Shown: piece by piece, positions 56,074 through 64,000 of the stretch
Position numbering within the stretch: the stretch's first letter is position 1
Layout: every line of letters begins with the position of its first letter
NCBI RefSeq assembly: GCF_018131075.1
Contig: NZ_JAFCLS010000011.1
Location: 1 to 64,000 of the forward strand
DNA length: 64,000 bases
Direction of reading: 5' to 3'
Origin: Bradyrhizobium sp. JYMT SZCCT0428
GTDB taxonomy: Bacteria; Pseudomonadota; Alphaproteobacteria; Rhizobiales; Xanthobacteraceae
Position numbers and translations under genes: made by a program
Notes under the pieces: model-generated
What the model saw: the letters and a program-made list of their open reading frames with translations, nothing else
Database searches by the model: none
What the model was told of the DNA's origin: nothing

Positions 56074-56739
56074 ATGCACTCCTTGACCACCTTCCGAATC
56101 ATTTTAGTGACGTTGGCACTGACGGTCGGACTCCACGCTCTGACCTCCACATTGGCAGAATGGGAAGCCTTGGATCGACCAGTGTTCCCGTCTGATCCTG
56201 CCAAAATTATTGCTCCTACGGCGAGCGAGGTGCCTAGATGGTTGCAAGTCGTGTCGCCTTTCCGATCCGACATCGAGAGCAATCATGCCTTGATCGCCGC
56301 ATTTCAAGCTATTCAAGCAGGTAAGGTAGGACCCGCGAACGAGCGACTGAACGATCTCACGCGGGAAAGGGTGAGAAAAGTGCTGTCGATAGCGCCCTAC
56401 AGTTCGGAATTGTGGCTGGCTCTGGCACTTCTACAGGCGCAGCGCGATCCTCGGGATTCGACGTTCTCCGAAGCTTTGAAGATGTCCTACTTTCTTGCGC
56501 CTAACGAAGCCCAATTAATGCCGGTCCGGCTCGACACGGCGACGCTCTTCCACGCCCTCGCCGATCCGGACATCAAGGAGCTCGCGCGCGGCGATGTTCG
56601 CCTCATGCTAACCCGTCAGGCGGAGTTGAGGACCGCAGTAACCTCGGCCTACCGGCGCGCGTCAAGCCGCGGCAAGGCATTCTTGGAAGAAGCCGTTCGC
56701 TCGATCGACCCATCGTTTGTCGCTATGCTGCGCGGCTAA
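56074..56739 (+). CDS. Hypothetical protein related to the wzc-adjacent protein
   Basis: A 221-residue protein with an N-terminal hydrophobic segment (FRIILVTLALTVGLHALTS) and a helical domain (LWLALALLQAQRDPRDSTFSEALKMSYFLAPNE) that matches the domain of the protein at 43584 in motif and spacing, so the two are probable paralogs. ATG 56074 follows GAGG; a GTG at 56044 would overlap the phosphatase stop by 4 bases and is a fair alternative. It is co-transcribed with the phosphatase. No catalytic motif is seen; a tetratricopeptide-like scaffold is the best guess. Confidence 0.7.
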   Translation: MHSLTTFRIILVTLALTVGLHALTSTLAEWEALDRPVFPSDPAKIIAPTASEVPRWLQVVSPFRSDIESNHALIAAFQAIQAGKVGPANERLNDLTRERVRKVLSIAPYSSELWLALALLQAQRDPRDSTFSEALKMSYFLAPNEAQLMPVRLDTATLFHALADPDIKELARGDVRLMLTRQAELRTAVTSAYRRASSRGKAFLEEAVRSIDPSFVAMLRG

Positions 56740-56868
56740 ATTCGATTTGACACACGACCGCGGGTCGGTTCTTGACCGTCATGAACGGCGCGCAGGGGGT
56801 CCTTCCGACACTGTTGCCCGCGCTGCCTCGAACGTCTAATATAATTGGAAATCAGGGGACCTACAGCC

Positions 56869-57198
56869 ATGTTGCGACCGTTTCTCGGCCTTATTGCTAT
56901 TGCCTCGGGCGTGATGATTTCGGCAATGCCTGCGCTTGCCGCGGACTACGCAGTCTCTCCTCGACGGGTGAGCCATGCGAGCCCTGTCCTGCATATCGAT
57001 CGTGGACCAAACCCCTATTGTGGCCCGCGATGCGGTTGCCCGGAAGTGGTACGTGTCCGGCATCGCTCGCTTGTCCAGTACTACCCTTCCGGCTTTGATC
57101 CCCGGACGAGAGACGAGCCCCATTATGCCTATGGCGCCAACCGCACCTACGTCCGTTACGTAAATCCGCGGGATCCGGAGCGCGTTTTTCAGTATTGA
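56869..57198 (+). CDS. Small secreted hypothetical protein
   Basis: A 109-residue protein with a clear signal peptide (FLGLIAIASGVMISAMPALA). The mature part has a NPYCGPRCGCPE motif with three cysteines, then a Tyr/Arg-rich C-terminus. AGGGGA precedes the ATG at 56869. It lies between the hypothetical gene at 56074 and ugd, with 50 bases to ugd. No family is recognised; proteins like this are common in Bradyrhizobium-type genomes. Confidence 0.65.
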   Translation: MLRPFLGLIAIASGVMISAMPALAADYAVSPRRVSHASPVLHIDRGPNPYCGPRCGCPEVVRVRHRSLVQYYPSGFDPRTRDEPHYAYGANRTYVRYVNPRDPERVFQY

Positions 57199-57250
57199 AC
57201 GGCTCCTACGTGCACCTTGGTGCTGAGGTGAACTATCCCCAAGGCGAGAT

Positions 57251-58576
57251 ATGCGAATAACGATGGTGGGGACAGGTTACGTCGGCCTAGTCTCCGGAGC
57301 CTGCTTTGCGGATTTTGGACACCAAGTCACCTGCGTTGACAAGAGTACGGAGAAAATCGCCGCCCTTCAGCGCGGGGAGATCCCGATCTTCGAGCCGGAT
57401 CTCGATCGCTTGGTGGAAACCAACGCCCGAGCGGGAAGATTGACGTTCTCCACTGAACTCGCCGAACCCGTATCCAATTCGGACGCCATTTTCATTGCTG
57501 TCGGAACCCCCTCGAGGCGCGGTGACGGTCATGCCGACTTGAATTACGTGTACGCTGCCGCACGCGAAATCGCCGGCTCTCTCAAGGGCTTCACCGTCGT
57601 CATCACGAAATCGACGGTCCCGGTTGGCACCGGCGACGAGGTGGAAAGGCTTATTCGGGAAACGGATGCTTCGGCTGATGTTGCGGTCGCCTCCAATCCC
57701 GAATTCTTGCGGGAGGGCGCCGCGATCCGCGACTTCAAACATCCTGATCGCATTGTGGCCGGCACGGACGATGAACGTGCCCGCAAGGTTATTTCTGAAA
57801 TCTACCGGCCGCTCTACCTCAATCAGGCGCCGGTCATGTTCACGAGCAGGCGTACTGCCGAACTCATCAAGTATGCAGCCAATGCCTTTCTCGCGACAAA
57901 AATCACTTTCATCAATGAGATCGCCGACCTTTCGGAAAAGGTTGGCGCTAACGTGCAGGAAGTTGCGCGCGGTATCGGTCTGGACAATCGTATCGGTTCA
58001 AAATTCCTCCACGCCGGACCCGGCTTTGGCGGATCGTGCTTTCCCAAAGATACCCGCGCATTGATCAAAACCGCGCAGGATTTCGAAGCGCCGATCCGGA
58101 TCGTTGAAGCCGTGCAGGCCGTCAACGACAACCGCAAACGTGCCATGGCCCGCAAGGTTGCGGCCGTATTCGGCGGGAATCTGCGCGGCAAGACCATCGG
58201 CATCCTCGGCCTGACCTTCAAGCCTAACACCGATGATATGCGCGAATCGCCCTCGATCCCCTTGATCACGGCCCTTCAGGATCTTGGCGCGACCATCAAG
58301 GCCTACGACCCGGAAGGCATGAAGCAGGCACGCTCCGAACTATCCGACGTCACCTATTGCGATGGGCCCTACAGCTGCGCAGAAGGCGCGGATGCGATCG
58401 TGATCGTGACAGAATGGGAACAGTTCCGGGCGCTGGATCTCCCGCGCCTGAAACGCGAGATGGCCTGTCCGGTCATCGTTGATTTGCGCAACATTTATCG
58501 GCCGGAGGAAGTGGCCGCGCACGGCTTCCGATATGAAAGCGTTGGACGGGCTTCGCAAAACGCCACCGGCGTCTAA
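57251..58576 (+). CDS. ugd: UDP-glucose 6-dehydrogenase
   Basis: A 441-residue NAD-dependent enzyme that oxidises UDP-glucose to UDP-glucuronate in the cytoplasm. MVGTGYVGLVSG is the N-terminal NAD motif, the GTPSRRGDGHADLNYV block follows, and the catalytic cysteine is C263 in FGGSCFPKD. KSTVPVGTG and LTFKPNTDDMRESPS are family hallmarks. Length matches full-length bacterial Ugd. The product feeds the UDP-xylose synthase encoded at 17779 and any glucuronosyl transfer in this locus. It is rightward after a small secreted protein gene. Confidence 0.95.
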   Translation: MRITMVGTGYVGLVSGACFADFGHQVTCVDKSTEKIAALQRGEIPIFEPDLDRLVETNARAGRLTFSTELAEPVSNSDAIFIAVGTPSRRGDGHADLNYVYAAAREIAGSLKGFTVVITKSTVPVGTGDEVERLIRETDASADVAVASNPEFLREGAAIRDFKHPDRIVAGTDDERARKVISEIYRPLYLNQAPVMFTSRRTAELIKYAANAFLATKITFINEIADLSEKVGANVQEVARGIGLDNRIGSKFLHAGPGFGGSCFPKDTRALIKTAQDFEAPIRIVEAVQAVNDNRKRAMARKVAAVFGGNLRGKTIGILGLTFKPNTDDMRESPSIPLITALQDLGATIKAYDPEGMKQARSELSDVTYCDGPYSCAEGADAIVIVTEWEQFRALDLPRLKREMACPVIVDLRNIYRPEEVAAHGFRYESVGRASQNATGV

Positions 58577-58695
58577 TTCGGCTGCTTCGCCAGGCTCTAT
58601 CTGGTTGAATGCGACCCGATGATGCCTTGACACAATCCTAGAACGAAGGCGCCTTGCCGTTGAATCCCTTCAAACCGAGGGGATAAGATGGCGGC

Positions 58696-59046
58696 ATGAC
58701 GCAGCCGCTTACCTTCACCCTAGCATTCATCATGCTAACACTGCTCTCAACGAGCTGTCCGGCACAGGAAAGCCCCGAGGGCGACATCTCGCAGATGAGC
58801 CGGGAGCAGTGGCGCGCGCATATCAAGAACTTCCGCGAGCGATCCGAGATGATTCGGCGCGAACGCAGGTCCTTGATACCGCAACCGCCCACGCCCGAAG
58901 AATTGGCTGAAGCGGCATCAAGACGGGCTCTCGAGGACGACAGTCTGAGACCAGGCGACGTCGTATCGACCAACAAGGGACTTTTTAGGTATCAGGGCCC
59001 ACTTGATAGAGAGCGCAGGCCCGAGGACTTCGTGCGGATTCGATAA
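58696..59046 (+). CDS. Secreted hypothetical protein, charged
   Basis: A 116-residue protein with an N-terminal signal (FTLAFIMLTLLSTSCPA, the cysteine may be a lipobox-like site), then a highly charged helical region (SREQWRAHIKNFRERSEMIRRERR) and a C-terminal strand (RYQGPLDRERRPEDF). No family is recognised. It follows ugd by about 120 bases and begins a run of small secreted or membrane proteins. Confidence 0.62.
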   Translation: MTQPLTFTLAFIMLTLLSTSCPAQESPEGDISQMSREQWRAHIKNFRERSEMIRRERRSLIPQPPTPEELAEAASRRALEDDSLRPGDVVSTNKGLFRYQGPLDRERRPEDFVRIR

Positions 59047-59183
59047 CTCGAGGCATTTGCGAATCGCAGGATTAAGGGCCCGTACCAGCAGCCGATTTCA
59101 GCACTCTTGCGGATAGGATGCCGAAACGGGGCGTACCGAATCAATTGCTCGCTTTGTCGGCGAAATGCTGCTATGCACAATTC

Positions 59184-59432
59184 ATGGTTAAGCAAATTTC
59201 AGCGCTTTTATTGAGTCTCGCCATTTCCGCTGGGAGCAGTATTGCTGCGCTCGCAGCGTCCGAACCATGCAACGATTGTAAAGCGTCCCCTGAACTTACG
59301 ATTCGAGAACAGATCAAGGCGGATCGCGCGCGGGAGGCAGACCGGGTGGCGAGAGAGACTTCCGACAGACCATGGGACGGCAAGGATCTCGGGGGAGTAA
59401 AGCGCGCCAACGATTCCGGCGCTGTTCGCTAG
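59184..59432 (+). CDS. Small secreted hypothetical protein
   Basis: An 82-residue protein with a signal peptide (LLLSLAISAGSSIAALAA), then a charged 50-residue part with CNDCKASPELTIREQ, two cysteines in a C-x2-C pattern. I start at ATG 59184; an upstream frame to 59118 adds no signal. Function unknown. Confidence 0.58.
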   Translation: MVKQISALLLSLAISAGSSIAALAASEPCNDCKASPELTIREQIKADRAREADRVARETSDRPWDGKDLGGVKRANDSGAVR

Positions 59433-59499
59433 TTGGGCGATTAAACATCAGTTAAGCGGCAATCAGGTAGGCTTATCCGGTGTAGCCGGAGCCGCGCCG

Positions 59500-59610
59500 A
59501 TGTTCGCCATTCAACTGGTTTCGATCGCTTTTTTAGCCGCGGCGGCGTTCACCTTCGTTTCCTACATTCTGATCAATAATCTGTTGATCGAATGGAATGA
59601 CGAATTTTGA
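59500..59610 (+). CDS. Tiny single-helix membrane protein (36 aa)
   Basis: ATG 59500 follows GGAG by 9 bases and encodes a 36-residue peptide with one long hydrophobic helix (QLVSIAFLAAAAFTFVSYIL) and a short acidic end (NNLLIEWNDEF). Its stop overlaps no other gene. Function unknown. Confidence 0.58.
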   Translation: MFAIQLVSIAFLAAAAFTFVSYILINNLLIEWNDEF

Positions 59611-59635
59611 AGCGCAGACAGCATGGATGCGGGGC

Positions 59636-60052
59636 TCAGTTGCTCGATGCCGGCGTCTTGTAGTCCGGAAACCTGGTCAGCACCGCCGCCTTCACGAACT
59701 TAAAGTGAGCGATCTCGGAAGTCAGTTCTGTGAGCCGGCGCTGCCCGTTCATGATTTCAGCGTCGAAAAGGTCTTGGTGATGGCCGTCTCGCACATCGCG
59801 ATCGAGATATTCGTCAGTTCCGTTTCCAATCGTCACCGAGGCGCGGGCCAACACGTCTTCCACCCGACGGCTCAAGCCTGATTGTTCACTCTCGGCCGAC
59901 CGCAGCGCGCTTTCGATCGCTGCCACGATTGATCCGACGCGCAATCGATCCGCCTCGGCATCGCGTTCGGGCGAACGTGCCTTGAACTCTTCCACGCCGA
60001 GACGGGCCCTCGCAAAACTGGGCAGCCGCGCCCGCAAAAACAGCTGAAACAT
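59636..60052 (-). CDS. Hypothetical protein, helical
   Basis: A 138-residue protein without signal peptide, rich in Arg, Glu and Ala. The region RLRVGSIVAAIESALRSAESEQSGLSRRVEDVLARA looks amphipathic and helical, and a small Asp-rich segment (GTDEYLDRDVRDGHH) lies in the middle. GGAA precedes the ATG at 60052. No family is recognised. It is leftward within the small-protein cluster, opposite in strand to the gene at 59500. Confidence 0.58.
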   Translation of the reverse strand: MFQLFLRARLPSFARARLGVEEFKARSPERDAEADRLRVGSIVAAIESALRSAESEQSGLSRRVEDVLARASVTIGNGTDEYLDRDVRDGHHQDLFDAEIMNGQRRLTELTSEIAHFKFVKAAVLTRFPDYKTPASSN

Positions 60053-60104
60053 GGATCTATTCCGGGTTCAAACCAATATCACTGGGGACAGAATATAACG
60101 TCGC

Positions 60105-60398
60105 TCAGTGATGGTTAACAAAATCTGAAACTTCATGGCGGTCGGCCTGGATTTTCGTCTTCCATTCCATCCAAGCGCTGTCATGCTTGCTGTAGAGTTC
60201 GAACCACCGCTTTTCCCGCGCGGTGGTCGGAACTCCGTTTTCATACAAGGTCGCAGGCGTGCCCAAATCGTCGACGGCCGGCTGATTGTCGAGTGTTTCA
60301 AACTCAAAGGTCTCTTCGACGGTGAGGCCGATCAGAACGCGATGACCATTGCCATCAACGAAATATCGTCGCGGTGAATGATCCCGGGGGCTAGTCAT
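60105..60398 (-). CDS. Small hypothetical protein
   Basis: A 97-residue soluble protein (RRYFVDGNGHRVLIGLTVEETFEFETLD) with W-x-E and W-x-LY motifs near the end (EKRWFELYSKHDSAWMEW). Its ATG lies within the last 8 bases of the 41-residue gene upstream, so the two are translationally coupled. The longer frame to 60590 is not needed. No function assigned. Confidence 0.62.
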   Translation of the reverse strand: MTSPRDHSPRRYFVDGNGHRVLIGLTVEETFEFETLDNQPAVDDLGTPATLYENGVPTTAREKRWFELYSKHDSAWMEWKTKIQADRHEVSDFVNHH

Positions 60399-60516
60399 TG
60401 CGCAAGACCCGATTTGCGATCCACGGACCCGAAAGGCGGTCGAGGCGTCGGCCATATGCCCAGAAAAAGGCCGGCACCCCAACCAGAAATGAGAGCAAAA
60501 CCAACAGCCATGCCAT
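60391..60516 (-). CDS. Tiny membrane protein (41 aa), overlaps next gene
   Basis: ATG 60516 follows AGGA by 7 bases and gives a 41-residue peptide: hydrophobic helix LLVLLSFLVGVPAFFW then a basic tail (YGRRLDRLSG-x-IANRVLR). Its last 8 bases overlap the start of the gene at 60105. A short frame of different phase here gives a proline-rich peptide and is rejected. Confidence 0.6.
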   Translation of the reverse strand: MAWLLVLLSFLVGVPAFFWAYGRRLDRLSGPWIANRVLRND

Positions 60517-60634
60517 ATCTCGTCCTGCAGTTCAATTGCTGGAAACCAGAACCAACATCGGTCACTTACCACGCGCATTTCACGAAGCAATCTGCGCGTC
60601 GACTTAACCCTAACCTGATCGCCACCAGCCGCGG

Positions 60635-60760
60635 TTAGTAGTCATCCGCGCCGCGCAAGCCCTTGGCTATTCTCTCATTCTCATCGAGATAATAACTGTG
60701 CAGCCTGCCCAAAATTAGTACCAACGCGACCAGCAAAACGGCGACTAGAAAGTAGTTCAA
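60635..60760 (-). CDS. Tiny membrane protein (41 aa)
   Basis: A TTG start at 60760 after GGGGG gives a 41-residue peptide with one hydrophobic helix (YFLVAVLLVALVLILG) and a charged tail (LHSYYLDENERIAKGLRGADD). The frame continues upstream to 60874 but without hydrophobic or domain support. Function unknown. Confidence 0.5.
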   Translation of the reverse strand: MNYFLVAVLLVALVLILGRLHSYYLDENERIAKGLRGADDY

Positions 60761-60824
60761 GACCCAACCCCCATTACACGGCACCAAGCCGGCCTCACCA
60801 AGCTTCAGAAAGCAATTGGCGTGC

Positions 60825-61043
60825 CTACGACCGCGGAGGCGGAACTGGCGGATGACCTCGTCCCCGGCCTTCAACCTCCAGATCAGGAAGCCTCCGCCAG
60901 AGCGCGCGCGATATCATCCGCTCCCGTCCATCCACGCTTACGACGAAGCCGTCGCCCTGCATACGGACAAAGGATGCAGGGCGGCCATCCAGAATTTTTG
61001 CCAGCAGGACCTCAGCCACAGCGTTTCCTCTCATCGAGCGCAC
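60825..61043 (-). CDS. Small hypothetical protein (about 72 aa)
   Basis: A leftward frame with AEVLLAKILDGRPASFVRMQGDGFVVSVDGRERMISRALWRRL, a compact alpha/beta-looking stretch, then a Gly/Pro/Arg-rich end. The ribosome site is weak, so it is only moderately supported. Start is GTG 61043 or ATG 61034. Function unknown. Confidence 0.45.
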   Translation of the reverse strand: MRSMRGNAVAEVLLAKILDGRPASFVRMQGDGFVVSVDGRERMISRALWRRLPDLEVEGRGRGHPPVPPPRS

Positions 61044-61060
61044 GAACTATTGGCCGACGG

Positions 61061-61228
61061 TTAGAACGCTCGGCGGGCGTGCCCAAGCGCGCGCCCCTGC
61101 GATCTGGGTTCGTACGCCGCGTATTTCAGGTAGCGGGCGCGGCGCCGGCGCGACCGCCAGGCACGCGCTCCATATCCGGCAAGGAAGCCCGCGAAAAATA
61201 TTAGCGACAAGATCAGCACAGCAGTCAT
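61061..61228 (-). CDS. Small single-helix membrane protein with basic tail (55 aa)
   Basis: ATG 61228 begins right at a hydrophobic helix (TAVLILSLIFFAGFLAGYG), followed by an Arg-rich tail (RAWRSRRRRARYLKY). The basic tail facing the cytoplasm is typical of such small proteins. The frame extends upstream to 61270 without support. Function unknown. Confidence 0.6.
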   Translation of the reverse strand: MTAVLILSLIFFAGFLAGYGARAWRSRRRRARYLKYAAYEPRSQGRALGHARRAF

Positions 61229-61385
61229 GGCAGTCGGTCCATCTATCCCCGACCGCATCTTCATTCCCAAGTTGTGACGACATCATGATTCTAGGCGCCA
61301 AAAGAACCATCATTCAAAGAATTTATTGTGCAGGACGATGCCAACAAAATGATCAATCTCAAATCCGTCGAACACATCCTTTGCT

Positions 61386-61541
61386 TCACGAGAAGCACCA
61401 AAGCAAAAATTTCCAGAAGATCGAGATCAATAGATAAACCCACCCCACCATTGCCAACAGCGTCAGCCCCAGATAGGCGCTAGAAAAACCTCGCTCCTTC
61501 ACTTTGGTCAAAAGAAAAACTTTTCCCGGTCTGTGGAGCAT
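61386..61541 (-). CDS. Small membrane protein (about 51 aa)
   Basis: A 51-residue frame with basic N-part (LHRPGKVFLLTKVKERG) and a C-terminal hydrophobic helix (YLGLTLLAMVGWVYLLISIFW). No ribosome site is clear, so the start is uncertain; a longer frame reaches 61703. Function unknown. Confidence 0.42.
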   Translation of the reverse strand: MLHRPGKVFLLTKVKERGFSSAYLGLTLLAMVGWVYLLISIFWKFLLWCFS

Positions 61542-62053
61542 TTGAGCGTTCGGCTGATGAAGTTGCTGATGAACAAATTTATCGGACAAACTCGACAATT
61601 TTGTGCCGCGATTGAACGATGCGATCGTTCTTTGAAAACTTATGAGTCGAGATCTCGACCCGCTGTATATGGAGTTGCTCAAACCAACAACCATCCCTTG
61701 CATTTAACCTAACCGAGCACGGTTAACGTGCGACGCGTCGCGAAGTATGATGCTGACGTTGCGACCGATCCCGGCAATGAAAATTTCACGAGCTATTTTT
61801 GAATGACGAATCAAATTTCTGGATGCTGAGAATTGAGTCGAAGCATGACGCATCGAACGCGACTCTCACTGCGCGCATGTCGGGCACGCCAGCCGGGGCG
61901 AATATATTGATCGAACGGTCCATGACCCGTTTGAGGTACACCCCGGAGCAGCGGCAACAGGATGAGTAGTTTCGGAAGACAAGAATTCCGCGGACTGTCC
62001 GACGCCAACGGGCCGCCGGCACGAAGTTGATCAGCCGCCTCATCGGCGCCCCC
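61542..62053. other. Gene-poor stretch before the tRNA terminator
   Basis: About 510 bases with no supported gene. A minus-strand frame of 89 residues (61786-62055) starts inside the tRNA terminator region and is not accepted. No repeat or regulatory site is evident. Confidence 0.4.
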
Positions 62054-62089
62054 AAAGAAAAACCCTTCCAGGTCGATGACCTGGAAGGG
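62054..62089 (-). terminator. Rho-independent terminator after tRNA-fMet
   Basis: A 12-bp perfect stem (CCCTTCCAGGTC with its complement, loop of 3) is followed on the minus strand by a T-rich tract TTTTTCTTT. It lies 6 bases after the end of the tRNA, in the direction of tRNA transcription. Confidence 0.9.
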
Positions 62090-62095
62090 CTAACT

Positions 62096-62172
<77 letters not shown>

Positions 62173-62474
62173 TTAAACCGTTGCGCGCCTTCCAGAAAAT
62201 CGGACCCGAAGCGAACGCGGCCAACGCTTTTGGGCGTCGATCGATCCCGTCCAGAGGCTTCCTGAGAAGGCAACCCGGGCAATGCCCCTGGGTGCGAGGG
62301 GTATGTATCAACGCAAGCCTGCTTTGGAAAGGCCCATGGTGCGGTTTTTGAGGTTTTTGTGACGCCAAAAACGGCACGAAACGGCCTCGGGAGGCCGCCC
62401 TTGCCATCAAAGGCGCAAAAGCGGAACTTTGACGCAACAAAAGTCCACAAAAACATCATTATCGGGGGCGGCGC
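62173..62474. other. Divergent spacer between tRNA-fMet and oxidoreductase genes
   Basis: About 300 bases with no supported gene. It should hold the tRNA promoter (leftward) and the promoter of the oxidoreductase (rightward). I cannot place either with confidence. Confidence 0.4.
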
Positions 62475-64000
62475 GTGACAGACACATTCGATTTCGTGGT
62501 GGTGGGGGGCGGCTCCGGCGGCTGCACGGTGGCGGGACGGCTTTCGGAGGAGTCACAGACGTCGGTGGCGCTGCTGGATGCCGGCGGCAAGAACGACAAT
62601 TGGGTGGTCACCACGCCGTTCGCGCTGGCGCTGATGGTGACCGGCACCATCAACAATTGGGCCTTCAACACCGTGCCGCAGGCCGGCCTCAACGGCCGCA
62701 TCGGCTATCAGCCGCGCGGCAAGGGGCTCGGCGGCTCGTCCGCCATCAACGCCATGGTCTATATCCGCGGCCACCGCAGCGACTACGACCAATGGGCCTC
62801 GCTCGGCAATGCAGGCTGGTCGTTCTCCGATGTGCTGCCTTTTTTCAAGCGCGCGGAAAACAACGCCGATTTCGACGGCGAATATCACGGCAAGGACGGG
62901 CCGCTTGCCGTCAACAAACTGCGCACCGAAAATCCGGTGCAGCAGATCTTCCTGCAGGCGGCGCAGGAAGGCCAATTCCGGATCCGCGAGGATTTCAACG
63001 CCGACGACCATGAAGGCCTCGGCATCTACCAGGTGACGCAGAAGAACGGCGAACGCTGGAGCGCGGCGCGCGCCTACATCCATCCGCATATGAATAGCCG
63101 CGCCAATCTGCGCGTCGAGACCACCGCGCAAGCCACGCGCATCCTGTTCGAGGGCAAGCGCGCGGTCGGCGTCGAATACCGCCAGGGCAAGGAGTTGAAA
63201 CAGCTCCGCGCCCGGCGCGAGGTGATCGTCGCCTCCGGCGCGTTCCAGACCCCGCAGCTGCTGATGCTCTCCGGCGTCGGCGACAGCACCGCGCTCGGCA
63301 AGCACGGCATCGCAAGCGTGCATCATTTGCCCGGCGTTGGACAGAATCTGCAGGACCATCCTGACTTCGTGTTCGGCTACCTGTCCGACAATCCGAATTT
63401 TAACGGCCTTTCGCTGAAGGCCCTGCCGCGGCTGCTCCGGGGTATCAGGCAGTACCGGCGCGAGCGCCGCGGGCCGATGACATCGAATTTCGCTGAATGC
63501 GGCGGCTTCCTGAAAACCCGGCCTGATCTGGACGTGCCCGACGTGCAATTGCATTTCGGCATGGCGCTGACCGACGATCACGGCCGCAAGCGCCACAAGG
63601 GCACCGGCTTCTCGCTCCATGTCTGCCAGCTGCGGCCGAAGAGCCGCGGCCATGTCGCGCTCGGCAGCGCCGATCCTTTTGCGCCGCCGTTGATCGATCC
63701 GAATTTCCTCGGCCACCCCGACGACCTCGAAACCATGGTCGGCGGTTACAAAATCACAAAACGGTTGCTGGACACGCCGGCGCTGCGCGCGCTGCAGAAA
63801 CAGGACATGTTCACCGCTGATGTGCGCACCGACGACGACATCCGCAAGCTGCTGCGGGAGCGCGTCGACACCGTCTATCACCCGGTCGGCACCGCCAAGA
63901 TGGGCGTCGGCGATCCCTTGGCGGTGGTCGATCCCAAGCTGAAAGTGTACGGCATGGAAGGCCTGCGTATCGTCGATGCTTCCGTGATGCCGACCCTGAT
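62475..64000 (+). CDS. GMC-family FAD oxidoreductase (choline dehydrogenase-like), cut by window edge
   Basis: The N-terminal and central 508 residues of a flavoenzyme that oxidises an alcohol substrate. The GTG at 62475 starts FDFVVVGGGSGGCTVAGRL, the FAD-binding glycine motif; PRGKGLGGSSAINAMVYIRG is the GMC signature 1; ASGAFQTPQLLMLSGVG is signature 2; YHPVGTAKMG holds the catalytic histidine region, and GLRIVDASVMPTL is the final FAD-contact segment. The stop codon is just beyond the window. It is not obviously linked to polysaccharide synthesis. Composition is more GC-rich than the cluster, and a long minus-strand open frame over it is a shadow. Confidence 0.93.
   Translation, partial: MTDTFDFVVVGGGSGGCTVAGRLSEESQTSVALLDAGGKNDNWVVTTPFALALMVTGTINNWAFNTVPQAGLNGRIGYQPRGKGLGGSSAINAMVYIRGHRSDYDQWASLGNAGWSFSDVLPFFKRAENNADFDGEYHGKDGPLAVNKLRTENPVQQIFLQAAQEGQFRIREDFNADDHEGLGIYQVTQKNGERWSAARAYIHPHMNSRANLRVETTAQATRILFEGKRAVGVEYRQGKELKQLRARREVIVASGAFQTPQLLMLSGVGDSTALGKHGIASVHHLPGVGQNLQDHPDFVFGYLSDNPNFNGLSLKALPRLLRGIRQYRRERRGPMTSNFAECGGFLKTRPDLDVPDVQLHFGMALTDDHGRKRHKGTGFSLHVCQLRPKSRGHVALGSADPFAPPLIDPNFLGHPDDLETMVGGYKITKRLLDTPALRALQKQDMFTADVRTDDDIRKLLRERVDTVYHPVGTAKMGVGDPLAVVDPKLKVYGMEGLRIVDASVMPTL

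Noticed and set aside
61786..62055. 89-residue minus-strand frame beside the tRNA
   Set aside because: Its start falls within the tRNA terminator and it lacks family features or a ribosome site.
62553..63881. 442-residue minus-strand open frame
   Set aside because: It is antisense to the GMC oxidoreductase, whose motifs are clear in the plus strand; long shadow frames are common in GC-rich genes.

Overview
The window looks like a chromosomal segment of an alphaproteobacterium of the Bradyrhizobium group (or a close relative such as Rhodopseudomonas). This rests on GC-rich codon use in the edge genes, the transglutaminase-like cysteine peptidase (BTLCP) family, many very small single-helix membrane proteins, and the gene content. 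It is an inference, with no database search behind it. Almost the whole window is a surface or extracellular polysaccharide locus. It is bounded on the left by the end of GDP-L-fucose synthase and on the right by an initiator tRNA-fMet gene and a GMC-family oxidoreductase that runs off the edge.

Layout. 1-6.6 kb: end of fcl, then a giant secreted glycanase with ten cadherin-like repeats, RTX calcium-binding repeats and a GH16 domain. 7-18.8 kb: galE, three family-2 glycosyltransferases, then a leftward series uxs-galE-glycosyltransferase-methyltransferase-deacetylase-wzm-wzt with several overlapping start and stop codons. This series is an ABC-transporter-dependent polysaccharide module. 18.9-24.7 kb: a secreted propeller-like protein, a VanZ-like protein, small secreted and one-helix proteins, and long gene-poor stretches. 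24.7-42 kb: glycosyltransferases (GT2 and GT4), methyltransferases (one fkbM copy is frameshifted), a Wzy-like polymerase, a second GH16 enzyme, an acyltransferase, a pyruvyltransferase, a Wzx flippase and an SDR epimerase. 42-52 kb: an orphan NMT1/THI5-like binding protein, then a leftward operon of glycosylphosphotransferase-wza-O-antigen-ligase-like-secreted protein-wzc-hypothetical, the initiation, export and polymerization-control core. 52-59.4 kb: a second ligase-like protein, BTLCP, a PPP-type phosphatase, a hypothetical protein related to the one beside wzc, and ugd. 59.4-62.5 kb: small proteins, then tRNA-fMet with its terminator.

How it works together (inference from families). Ugd makes UDP-glucuronate, Uxs converts it to UDP-xylose, the GalE enzymes interconvert UDP-hexoses, and Fcl supplies GDP-fucose. 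The phosphotransferase starts a lipid-linked unit and about nine glycosyltransferases extend it. Pyruvyl, acyl, methyl and deacetyl enzymes decorate it. Wzx, Wzy, Wzc and Wza flip, polymerize and export one polymer, while Wzm and Wzt could export a second. Two GH16 enzymes could trim or release the product. Points worth a second look are the two export routes side by side, the dimeric higher-order repeat in the giant glycanase, the homopolymer frameshift in fkbM, the duplicated ligase-like plus hypothetical pairing, and the cluster of tiny membrane proteins.
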